NCBI GenBank assembly: GCA_963931865.1
Contig: OZ007505.1
Span: forward strand, 1,163,289 to 1,227,288
Direction of reading: 5' to 3'
Source: Axinella damicornis
Lineage: Eukaryota; Porifera; Demospongiae; Axinellida; Axinellidae
DNA length: 64,000 nucleotides
A program made the position numbers and the translations under genes. Under the pieces are notes generated by a model, which saw only the letters and a program-made list of their open reading frames with translations, was not told the DNA's origin and did not search any database. Numbering within the stretch: the stretch's first letter is position 1; each line of letters starts with the position of its first letter. Positions 43,401-54,300 of this stretch are shown one piece after another.

Positions 43401-46400
43401 AAGGCAAGGGGTGGGTTTGGGAAGGAACACACTGTTACCAATAAGGCAGCTTTGTTCCCTGATTACAAATGTGTGGTACATGATCTCGAGTTTCGGATTA
43501 GTCTGGTGCTGAGGGTCTGGGAAGGACTAGTTTTCAATCCAAAGGTACTCCACATCACAGTATGTATTTGATTGAGTATGAAGCTAGCCCTGTTCCATGA
43601 GAGGAAGGGACGAGTGGCCTGGGAGCGAGGCTAGTATGAACCCCAGACTTGTTCACTCTGAAGATTACACTGTCGCAATGACATCGTTATCCAGTGCTAA
43701 TGCAGCTGTTACAAGAGATTTTGAATTCCCTCCCTCATTGTCCCACAGAGAGGAGCAGCTGCTGGCCCTGCAGAGTGAGGAGTACGATGTGCTGGTCATT
43801 GGGGGCGGGGCTACCGGATGTGGGGTCGCACTGGACAGCGTGCTCAGAGGTGTGTGGGTGTAGGTGTGTGTGGGGGTGTGGAGAGTAGAATATTAAGGTG
43901 AATGAGGTCGGTGGGTATAAAGCGAAATGGCAGACATGATACCACACATGCAAACAAACGTCTACCCACATATCTCATGACAAGTGGTAATTTTGTTTAG
44001 ACTTTGGTATGCATAATGTGCTTTGGTCTTTTGAACTTAATGAGGTCCCTGAAATCCAATAGACACCTCATCAAAATTCTTGTTTGAAACTGAAAGATAT
44101 AACCCATAGTCTAAGCTGGTTGTTGCACTCAAGCAAGTTCCTTAGCTGTTTAGAGACCTTTGGGATGCACCTATACAATCACCTTGGGCTTCGCCCTCGG
44201 TGATTATAGGTAGCATCCCTCATGTCTATAAAACACCTGAGAGACCTGCTTGAGTGCAATAACCTATTCTTAGATGCTCTCACATATACCCCTCCCCCCC
44301 CCCCCCCCCCCCCCCCAGGTCTCAACACTGCTCTAGTAGAGCGATATGACTTCTCCGCAGGAACAAGTAGTCGGAGTACAAAGCTGATCCATGGCGGGGT
44401 ACGCTACCTCCAGAAGGCTGTCTTCAACCTGGACTACGAGCAGTACCGGATGGTCCGGGAAGCACTCCACGAGAGGGCCAACCTGCTGAAGATCGCTCCA
44501 CACCTCTCAAATCCTCTCCCCATCATGCTGCCTGTTTACAGGTAGGACCCACTACATGCGTCAGTAAGGTGTTCCCACATCTCCAACCGTCCAGCATCAT
44601 TCCACTTGTTAGAAGCACGGTAGCTCTCAGGTACCTGTACCACATCACTTGCATTCTCTTGCTTCCAGCCAGCCACCTTCAGGGCTTGTACCCAGGCACC
44701 CACCCACCATCCTCCTCAACCTTGCAAATGATGACCAATAGCAAGAATGAGACGTTTCATCCCCTCTTTCCTCCCCTTTCTCTCTCCTTCTCCCCTTTTG
44801 TCTTTTCATCCTCTCTTCCCCTTTCTCTCTCCTCCCCTTCTCCCCTCTCTTTCCTCTCTCGCTTCTCCCTCCTTCCCTCTCCCATTCCCTTTGTCTCCTC
44901 ACCTCTCCTTCCTCCCTCCCACTCCTTCTCCCTCCCTCCCACTCCTCCCTCCCTCTCCTCTCCCCCAGATGGTGGCAGGTTCCCTACTTCTGGGCAGGCA
45001 TCAAGATGTATGACCTGGTGTCTGGGAAGCAGTTGGTGAAGCCAAGCTACTACGTCTCAAAGAGAAGAGCACTGGAAGAGTTCCCCATGCTGAAAGCTGA
45101 CAAGCTGTGTGGTGCCATCGTGTACTATGATGGTAAGGAAGATATTGTGTATTCGATTTTGACTCCAGAACGCTTCCACTGTCTCAGTTTCACCTTGCCT
45201 CCCCTCACCTCTCCCCTTCTAGCAAGATCATCGCCCTCATGTTTCTCCCTTCCTCATACGAATTCTCCCCCTCTTTCACCCTCTTCCCTCCCCCTCCACC
45301 TCTTCCCTCCCCCTCCCACACTCCCAATCCACCCTCTCTTCTCCCCCTCCACTCTCCACTCTCCACCATTCCCCTCCACCCTCTCCCTCTCCCCCACCAC
45401 CCCCTCTTCTCCCCTTCACCCCTCCACCCTTCACCCTCCCCCTCCACACAGGACAGCACAACGATGCGAGAATGAATCTGGCCATTGCACTGACAGCTGC
45501 AAGAGAGGGCGCCAAGGTTGCAAACCACGTGGAGGTGACGTCTCTCCTCAAAGAAAGTGTAAGAATGTACCCTCTGGTAGACTGAGAGTTCTGCAATTGA
45601 TGCACCGATTTTACTGCTCCCTAGAGCTCCTGTGATGGAATGATATAATTATATTGCAGTGCTGACACGTCACAATATTATGATAGTAACCTCCCTTTCA
45701 GCTTACTAGTATGTACAATACGTCAGTATGTAGCAGTACATACTGATACAGCACAGCACCGCATCGCTGCAATGTTACTACTTACCAAGAGCCGGCCCAG
45801 TTCCCAGGCCTCTCCCAAACCTTGCTGATGAAAGGTGGCCTGGGAATGCAGTTAGTAGGCAGTACATACAGACACTCTTGGTTCTAGTTTGGCTTACCTC
45901 CCTTTCTCCATTTCGCCCTCCCTTCCTCCACTCCTTCCCTCTCCTTCCCTCCCTTCCTCCTTCCCTCCCTTCCTCCTTCCCTCCCTCCCTCCCTCCCTCC
46001 CTCCCTCCCTCCCTCCCTCCCTCCCTCCCTCCCTCCCTCCCTCCCTCCCTCCCTCTCTCCCTCCCTCCCTCTCCTCCTCCCTCCCCCTCCCTCTCCTCCT
46101 TCCCACTCTCTCCCTCCCTCCCTCCCTCCCTCCCTCCCTCCCTCCCACCCCTCCCTCCCTTCCCTTCTCTCCCTTCCTTCATCCCTCCCTCCCTTCCTTC
46201 ATCATTCCCCTCCTTCCTTCATTCTGCAGGTGGAGGGGAAGGAGGTGGTTCGTGGGGCACACATGAGGGACGTGCTGACTGGCAAGGAGTGGGATGTAAA
46301 AGCAAAAGTGGTTGTCAACGCAACAGGTGAAGTAGAGGGGAGGGAGGGAGGGAGGGAGGGAGGGGGGAGGGAGGGAGGGACGGAGAGAGGGAGGGACAGA

Positions 46401-49400
46401 GGGAGGGAGGGAGGGAGAGAGGGAGGGACGGAGGGAGGGATGGAGGGACAGAGGGAGGGACGGAAGGAGAGGAAATGGTGAAGGAGGTGGAGAGGAAGAG
46501 AGGGGGTAGTGATGGAGGAAGCAGAAAGAGAGGGGGGAAGGCTAGCCATCCTTGTCTAGTGAACTTTGTGCCTTGTGACTGTGGTGGTGAGCTGAATGCT
46601 ATGTTGTGGAAGCAGGAAGCAAGGAAGAGCCAAGCAAGAACTCTTGCCGACCTCAATATCTGATAACTTTATTCTGGGGACAGTTTGGTGTTTGGTAGAC
46701 TGTGGACTAAATTGAATTTAGCCACCATCCTGTTGTCTGCTGGGCAGTGGTGGTGAGGGTAAAGAGATCCCTGCTCTGATGTTATCAGCAAAGAAACCTC
46801 CAGTTCTTTGAGGGTCCTTGAAAGCTGGTTCCTTCTCCAGTCATGATGGCCATGTACAGGAAATGTGACTAGCTGCCTGTTAAAATTCTTATTCTTGAAA
46901 GTGTAATATTACTGCAGCCTGGCCAAGGGTAGCCTCGGTGTTGGCCTCGCTCCCAGATGCCTTGCTCCCAGGCTCTTCCTCCGGCACATGTTTGAGGGGG
47001 GTGACCCTGGGTATGAGGTGTATAGGGTCTCAAATAGTACGTCTCATTATGTGCAAAGTAGTAATATCTTTTGTATACTTTTGTGTGGTAGTTTCATGAA
47101 GCCCCTCCCTCTTTCTGCTTCTCCATCCTCCCCCCTCCCCTCTTTTGCCCTCTCCCCTCCTCTCTCCCTCGTACTCTTCCAGGTCCATTTGTGGACTTTG
47201 TCAGGCAGATGGATGACCCTAACAAGTCAAAGATCGTCCAACCCAGTGCTGGAATCCACATCATCCTGCCCGGCTATTACAGCCCTCGTTCCATGGGCAT
47301 GCTGGATCCTGCCACCAGTGACGGAAGAGTGATCTTCTTCTTACCGTGGGAAGGTAGACCCCATAAGACCACCTGATCACTGTGATCCCATAACACCACC
47401 TGATCACTGTGAAGTCCACCTCTGATCTATCACTGTGATCCCACAAGATCACTTCGGGATTTCTGTGATCTCATAAGACCATGCACCTTTGATCTGTTCG
47501 TAGAGTAAGACCACTTCTGATGTGATCATACAGGATCACTGTGATCCACCTCTGATCTGATCGTACAGGATCACTGTGATCCACCTCTGATCTGATCGTA
47601 CAGGATCACTGTGATCCACCTCTGATCTGATCATACAGGATCACTGTGATACCATAAAGACCACCTCTGATATCACTGCGATCCCACAAGATCAATTCTG
47701 ATCTGATTGCTGTACTGATCTCACTAACGGTGTATTGTATGTTCACCTTCCCAGGTAAGGCAATCGCGGGTACAACAGACACACCCTCAGAATTGACTGC
47801 CACTCCATCCCCGAAGGAGGAGGACATCCGGTTCATACTTGAAGAGATCAAGAACTACCTCAGCCCTGATCTGTCTGGTTAGTGAGTGGGTGGGTGAGTA
47901 TATAGTGTGTGGGTGGGTGTGGTTGGTGGGTGGGTGGGTGGGTGGGTGGGTGGGTGTGGTTGGTGGGCTGGTGCATGTGCTTGGTGATCGAGGGAGTGAG
48001 TGAGGGGACTTCAAAGTGGAGTGCACTCCCGGTACAATATACAGTACTTGGTACATGTCCTGTCAGTTTGTTTTTCCTTGCACAATTCCTGCACATGTGG
48101 CTAGACCTAAAATGTATGTTTGTGGTATGTGTGTGTGTATGTAAGTGTGAATGGTGTGTGCATGCACGTGCACACCATGTGTGTGCATGTACTTGATTTG
48201 AGTTGGTGGTGTGGGTGTGTGTGTGCATGTTTGGTGTGACTGTGTGAGTATGAGTGAGTCATTGTGCATATGTACGTATGTGCATGGGTAGGTGGAGGTC
48301 CAGCCCATTCACGCTCTCTAAATTAATGCCTACTATCCGGCAGCATTGAGGTTAGGCCTACACTGACCATGATCCTTGTGTCTACAGCTAGCTACGGTTT
48401 TGGCCGAACCCTGCATTGTTGGGACAGACCCGGCAGCCTGCCAGGTGACATTGAACATGTGTAGAGCTTGGCGGGGCGGAGAGTGTCATACACATGGTGA
48501 CAGTCAGGCTGGGCTGTACAGAGCTGATTGTGTGGTTTTGACTTGGGCTCACACCAGCGTTAGACTTCCTGCAGCAGCAACTGAGAGGGAAGCATGTGCT
48601 CTTTGTGCCCTTCGTGCGCTTGCGCGGAACCAAAGGCTGCCATTAAACACAATTAGCTATGTAAATTCCCTCCTTCCTCTCCCTTGCCTCCTTCCTCTCC
48701 CTCCCTCCCTCCCTCCCCTCCCCCAGTGCGCAGAGGGGATGTTCTGGCAGCATGGAGTGGACTGCGCCCACTCGTAATGGACCCTAACAAGAAGGACACC
48801 CAGTCCATTGCAAGGAACCATGTCATTGAAGTCAGTGACAGCAACCTAGTCACCATTGCTGGAGGTGAGGTCGTATGGGTTGTATTGTGACAATGACACA
48901 TGATGATATCATACAGTATAGTTGCCGCCACGATGGCAGTAGGGGGCAGGATACAGTCACTGCACTGCTATTCTGTGACTTCGACATACTTCTTGTAGTT
49001 CCAGTGAAGCTTCAGCGCTACTTACGTACTTACATATGCGTGATGCCATGGTGTTCGCAATGTGCAATGGGCACAGTAGGGTATTTGAATCCTCCTGTCC
49101 GTCCCTCCCCTCCTTCCTCTCTCCTCCTCCCCCCTCTCCTCCCTCCCCCCTCCCCTTCCCCTCCCCCCTCCCCTCCCCTCCTCTCTCCCTCCCCTCCTCT
49201 CTCCCTCCCCTCCTCTCTCCCTCCCCTCCTCTCTCCCTCCCCTCCTCTCCTCCCTCTTCCAATTCCTTACCTCCAGGTAAGTGGACCACATACAGATCAA
49301 TGGCAAAAGAAACAATGGACAAAGTGGTGGAGGTCGGTAGGTTCGCGGACGTAAAGGGATGTCAGACGGATGGGTTTCTCCTGGAGGGAGGGGAGGGCTG

Positions 49401-51008
49401 GTACCCAACACTCTTCATCCAGCTGGTCCAGGACTATGGTGTGGATGTGGAGGTACGTGTGCGTCCATCTCATGCCAAATTCTCTACCAACATACTGATA
49501 GCCACCTACCACATGGTATTAATCCACTACCGGATGTGGCCAGACTCTGTCCTGCATGGAACGGGGTCTGGCCACGCAAGACTATAGCAGATGTAGCAAT
49601 ATGCAGATCATTAAATTTTGGCGGTTTTTCCCACGGCTAGGGCTTCTAGTTTCACCCAAGGTACAGATTTGGCTTGTCCCTGTCCCGTAGGTTGCACAAC
49701 ACCTGGTCAGCTCATATGGTGACAAAGCTCCCGAGGTGGCCAAAATGGCTGCACTGACGGGAAAGCGCTGGCCCGTGGTGGGGAAGAAGCTGGTGGAGGA
49801 GTTTCCTTACATTGAAGCCGAAGTCAGGTATGCAGTGATGGAGTATGCACGTACAGCCACAGACGTCATTGCCAGGAGGACCCGACTGGCCTTCTTGAAC
49901 GTGCAAGCAGCTGATGAGGCCCTCCCCAGGATCGTGGAGATCATGGCAAAGGAGCTCGGGTGGAAGAAGGACACTGCAAAGGTGGGTAGTAGCCTTGTTC
50001 TGTCCTTGTCCACTCTCTTCATGTCCGATTTCATTTGTGCTGCTCCATTTTGCGGAATAACTTTCCCGGTGAATATCATGACTTAGCTGTTTGGATCACG
50101 TGACTATTTTCTGAGTCACATGACTACATTTGGACCACATGACATACATTTGAGTCACATGCCGACTATTTACATCACATGACTCCACTGGGTCAATTGA
50201 ATCACGACTCCTCTTGGTCACATGATGAGATGCATCACGTGACTTCATTGAGTCATTTGAATGGTCACATGATAGCTATGCATTGATCACATGACCCCCT
50301 CTCCTGGGCCTTAGGAGGAGCTAACGCGTGCACGCCATTTTCTTGAGAGCATGGGGTTCAAGGTGAGGTCAGAGGTTAGGAACGTTCCCATCTCCCTGAG
50401 CTACCAGGAGGCCAAGGAATACTCCAAGATATTCCACATCTTTGACAAGGTACTTGGAGGTTGCAGAGTACCATCAGTATCAGATGTACAACAAAGACAG
50501 AAGATATCCACTGATATACGTCATCGCTGTTGTTCTGACCTGCAGGACAGCGATGGTGTAATCAATGTTCACGACATGAAGAAGGCTCTGTCCGAGATGG
50601 GGGAGAAGGTATCAGAAGAGGAGTTGAGAGAACTGATTGCAGAGGTTGACATCAACAAGAACTATACCATCGAGGAAGAAGAGTTCTTACAGGTATGTGT
50701 GTTGATGAGAAAGAGATTTTGTGTTCATGCAAGGGACGTATTAACTGGAGGGTTGAAGGGAGGTGCATGTGGTGTCAACTCTCTATCACACATTTACAGC
50801 ACAAGATCATATCCCCTCCACTTCCTCTTCTCTCCTCCTCTCTCTCTTCCCTTCCCCCTCCTTCCTCCCTCCTCCCTCCTCCCCTGCCATGCTTCAGCTG
50901 ATGAGTGCCATAAAAACAGGAGAGGTTGCAAACGTTCGCATGGGCAGGATAATCCAGCGGAAAGGGAGGGAGAGAATATCCGTGGACAGAAGTGGAGGAG
51001 GGCTATAA
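40467..51008 (+). CDS. GPD2: Mitochondrial FAD-dependent glycerol-3-phosphate dehydrogenase
   Basis: Inner-membrane enzyme that oxidises glycerol-3-phosphate to dihydroxyacetone phosphate and passes electrons to ubiquinone. Exons: 40467-40556, about 43664-43849, 44319-44541, 44969-45132, 45452-45558, 46230-46326, 47183-47353, 47755-47877, 48727-48864, 49277-49452, 49691-49981, 50315-50449, 50546-50692, 50898-51008. Exon 1 is a short targeting and anchor segment (MALAFRLKVLGGALAAGAVG). The dinucleotide fold VLVIGGGATGCGVALDS lies at about 43790. SSRSTKLIHGGVRYLQKA, LPYYW-like WQVPYFWAGIK and GRVIFFLPWEGK match the family. The C-terminus has two EF-hands (DKDSDGVINVHD and DINKNYTIEEEE), as in the calcium-activated animal enzyme. 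All junctions from exon 2 on are in phase. The start of exon 2 is unresolved and a small missed exon in the 3.1-kb first intron is likely. Confidence 0.95.
40949..41215. mobile_element. Inverted-repeat element with internal GCGCGGTCAA repeats, GPD2 intron 1
   Basis: The left part (GGGGCAGTCACG, then GCAGTCACAGCTGTGACCGC) is mirrored on the right (GCGGTCGCAGCTGTGACTGC, then CGTGACCCCCC). Between them lie about three units of about 34 bases containing AATCAGCGCGGTCAAC. Ends and target duplication are not resolved. Confidence 0.55.
41905..42340. repeat. Diverged direct repeats in GPD2 intron 1
   Basis: Blocks of the type CTCAAGAAAGAAGTACCTTG...CTGATCTC...GGGATATCACTGGTTTGGA occur near 41910-42020 and again, diverged, near 42245-42335. 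A partial copy lies near 41805-41840. No coding sense is seen. Confidence 0.5.
42462..42526. mobile_element. Fold-back element, TAGCCTCGGTCCCAGG ends
   Basis: TAGCCTCGGTCCCAGGCTCTCTCCTC, an AAAAACCGGG loop, then a diverged inverse ending GGGGACCGAGTA. It closely matches the 34445 copy. Confidence 0.7.
42776..42822. mobile_element. Fold-back element, 47 bp
   Basis: TAGCCTCGTTCCCAGGCC and GGCCTGGGAACGAGGCTA are exact inverses around a loop of about 10 bases. This is the shortest clean member of the family in the window. Confidence 0.8.
43585..43633. mobile_element. Degenerate fold-back element next to GPD2 exon 2
   Basis: TAGCCCTGTTCC at the left and GGCCTGGGAGCGAGGCTA at the right mark a decayed copy. 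It ends about 30 bases before the region where GPD2 exon 2 starts. Confidence 0.6.
44759..44968 (+). repeat. CT-rich tract before GPD2 exon at 44969
   Basis: About 200 bases of almost pure pyrimidine (CTCCCTTCTCC units) running into CCCCCAG at the acceptor. Confidence 0.85.
45899..46229 (+). repeat. (CCCT)n tract before GPD2 exon at 46230
   Basis: About 330 bases of pyrimidine, with a core of pure CCCT at about 45970-46060, ending in TTCTGCAG at the acceptor. Confidence 0.9.
46336..46472 (+). repeat. (GGGA)n tract after GPD2 exon 46230-46326
   Basis: GGGA-rich repeat starting about 10 bases after the donor. It is complementary to the CCCT tract upstream of the same exon. Confidence 0.9.
47358..47715. 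repeat. GATC-palindrome tandem repeat in a GPD2 intron
   Basis: Units of about 35 bases built from GGATCACTGTGATCC and ACCTCTGATCTGATC, best conserved at 47510-47645 and diverged outside. GGATCACTGTGATCC is itself a perfect palindrome around its central base. Confidence 0.8.
49096..49276 (+). repeat. CTCC-rich tract before GPD2 exon at 49277
   Basis: About 160 bases of CCCCTCCTCTCCCTCC-type pyrimidine repeat ending about 20 bases before the CTCCAG acceptor. Confidence 0.85.
50088..50300. repeat. Cluster of TCACATGAC-type motifs in a GPD2 intron
   Basis: About ten copies of CACATGA or CACGTGA spaced 15-30 bases apart, with TCACATGAC the commonest form. Smaller clusters occur at 1140-1215, 10195-10260, 12980-13090 and 32040-32080. 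The core is an E-box (CANNTG). It may be a dispersed simple repeat. Confidence 0.6.
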
Positions 51009-51391
51009 CACTGCACACTAAATCAATCAGTCCCATTTAGCAGCTAGTTGTATCCAGTTGATGCTAGAGGAAGCTGTGTGTTGTGAGGGTTGGCTGTAGT
51101 ACCAACAGCAAACAGTATAGACGGCTTGCTTGCTGTACAGAGTATATAGTGGAATTTATCCAGTTACATGCATAGTATGTACTACAAAGTGGCTCAATGA
51201 GAAGATCTGTTGGCATGGCGATGACACCTTGTACAAGTCAGAACCTTAGCTTCACAACCAACAGGTTCATGAATCGTTAGAAGCAAGAGTGAGTTCTTGC
51301 TGCCTCCGATAATGATTATAATATGGCATGTATTACCATGGCAACCTACAAAACAGCAATAGTACAGTTATGGCTATACTACAGTGATGGA
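51009..51391. other. Convergent intergenic gap between GPD2 and SMPD1-A
   Basis: 383 bases with both 3' UTRs. No further gene is seen, and no strong poly(A) signal could be assigned. Confidence 0.5.
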
Positions 51392-54300
51392 TTAGCACAT
51401 CAGTTTGTCTCTCAGCAAGTGTTGTTCCACTGTCTCCATGGTAACGCCAGCTGGTAGGCTGTCTTTGCAGGCATCTGGGTCACTGCTCCTTGCCTTTTTG
51501 AGGCTACAGATGGTAGCAGCCTTACAGGCAGCGTCACAGGCAGGGGCATGCATCTTGAATATGAACCTAAAATAGTTGGGACAGTGTATGTGTGAGGTAA
51601 TTTTATACACCCTTAGTCAGACTGAAGTGATTCCCAGGCTCCTCCCCGGCTCCTCCCAGGCTCCTCCCCGGCTCTTCTGTACACAGCATAATTATACTTT
51701 GTCACAAGAATCTGGGAAGGAGCAAGCTTAGGAGGGTAATGGGCTACAAGATTGATGTGAGGGGGAGTCAGTGTGACTTGACTCAGATTAGCCTTGTACC
51801 CAGCCCACCTGGCCTACCCGGCCCACCTGGCCCACTCACCCGGCCCACCCACCCGGCCCACCCACCCGGCCCACCCGGCCCACCCGGCTCACCCGGCCCA
51901 CCCGGCCCACCCGGCCCACCCGGCCGGGTTAGGGCGGGGCTGGGTATGAGGCTAGACTCACATCAGTAAACAACATTAGCTAGATATTGGAAGTTGAACG
52001 GTTTAGGTACATCAGTTATGCCGATAATAATTATAAGTACACTCTGATGGTGCATGACTCTGGAAACAAGTTTCCATATTATGTGGAATGGAAGATGGGC
52101 CCTCATATATTGCACTTGATTGGCCGCAGGACTATAGCTGCACGGTTGGTCTGCATGACTGTATTTCACGGACTACTACATGCAAGAAGTTAGCATGCTA
52201 AATCTGTCTCCAGCATGGGAAGTGGGGCTAGATATATATAGGTATAGTCCTATTGAGCATGGTGTTGCATTAGACCGGCATAGGTGTGGACATGCAGGGG
52301 GATGATGACATCATCCTGATGTCATCAAGCATTCTTGGCGTGGACCACCTACTGGTAGAACTGCTGGAAGAGAACGTCGTCCTGTTCAAACCGGTTGATC
52401 AGGTCTGCCCAATCTGCCGGCTGGAGAGCCTTCAACCCAAATGCATCCTGGAGAGCAACAAACGAAATGTCATGTGACCACACCGGCTGTACTGCATGAC
52501 ATCATCTACAATAAAATTGATTGGCTAATATTGGTTTACCTTTAGTACCTGCTATTGGAATGTTGATTCGTGCATGCACAATGTGGAATAAGATCACGTA
52601 GACCACACCCACTCATAGGTTACAGAGGCACGTAACCACAATGATTGGGAATGGTTCCATTGTGTGTACATTATTTCATGCTCTCACCTTGGCGGAATAT
52701 TCCAACTGCCACTTGGGTTTGTTGGTGAGGTTGGCATCCGTGAGGTTCATGTAGTAGACCTTGTGGTCCAGCAGGGCCTGCAGGATTGGATGAAGTAACG
52801 TAGCATGTGCTTCCCAGTTCATCTATTCTACTCCCACTTCATCAACTCAATTTTGCATACACAGATCCCATCTCACTCCAATGCAGTATGAGTACATACT
52901 CTCCATGGTAACCGACCAACATACATTAGTGGTCCCATTGTAGTCCCCATCCATAGTGTAGATTCTGAACCCCAGGTTGTAATCTTGGTACGTAGTCACG
53001 GCAGGTCCGAGGAAGGCAACACTGAAATGGAGGGGAAGGGAGGGAGGGAGGGAGGGATAGATGATAGTTGTCTCCATGCCCAAGGCATCATTGTCAAGCT
53101 AACTTAATAAGTGAGGGGATTTCCCCTCAGCTCACTTGGTAGCTCTTGTTCGGTCTTCGTCAAAGAAGACGACAAAGTAATCTTGGTGGGTGTGGCCAAA
53201 GAACTGCCCCACAATAGTGCTCTCAAATCTAGGAGGAAAACATTGATTGTGTCAAATCAACCATATAGGGTAATCTGCTGATCAGATTCTCAGGATATAT
53301 GTTTTCTACAACACCCCATTTCTATGGAGTTAGCTACCACAGTACTGTAGTTAAACTCTCAAACTTGCAGCATTTTCTGCTTCTAGGAATCGCTACCGAT
53401 GCAAGCTGCTCTGTGGGTCAGTACCTGTTGACTATCTTGTAGTAGTTCCAGCTGAAACTTTTGGTCATAGCTGGAGGGTGGATGTGACCAATGATGTGCA
53501 CCTGTAGTACGTACAAAACAACATTACATCATGATGATGCAACATTCTTAGCAGGGGGGGGAGGTTGAGGGAGGACGGTGAGGGAAAGCGACAGGGAGAA
53601 AGTGAGTGGGGGGTGGGATGTGAGGAGGAGAATAATTATTGCTCCACCTTCTCTCCATTCTCCTCAGCCGCCAGTAGTTGTTGAACAAGCCACTGCAGCT
53701 GTCCAGCAGGGTCTGTGCCATTGATCAGCAACCAACTGTGGGACAGAGGATAACATAATCACAATTGGACAGTGATGTCAATTGGACATTAATGTGATAC
53801 TATTAATGTGTCTTGCCAATACTCCAACATCATTACATGAGATTGCTAACTGAGCCATATTGTTGGCAGTATGTCACATCACATAGTGCGTGTTGTTAAA
53901 CTGACTGCCTGCAAAAACCTTGGGAATGAAGCCAGCTGTAAGTACATGGCATCATTCTGAAGTGATCTGGAGTTTGCCCTACCAGCTGCACTATAGACTA
54001 CCAGGAGGGTGGTTGCATGTAGCACTGATATGGGTAACTGTCATTGATATAAATCACCGACATGGTACTGACACAGATGCTCACTAGTTGTCACCGTTGC
54101 CGTAGTTGGTCTGCAACGAGATTACCCTCAGACCGTCACGAAGCTTGACGTTGTAAAATCCACCCCTGAGAGTGTGAGGATACAAAATGACTTTCATGCA
54201 AAAGAGGTATTATGTCTATTTGGTTGCTATGGCAATGATACTTCTTGCATCCATTGGTATCTGTTCAGGATGGTACAATCTTTCCACATTCATCAGTGGA

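Noticed and set aside
51739..51969. Collagen-like GPPGPPGPP reading frame
   Set aside because: It is a plus-strand read of CCCGGCCCAC repeats inside a fold-back element in an SMPD1-A intron; there are no flanking coding features.
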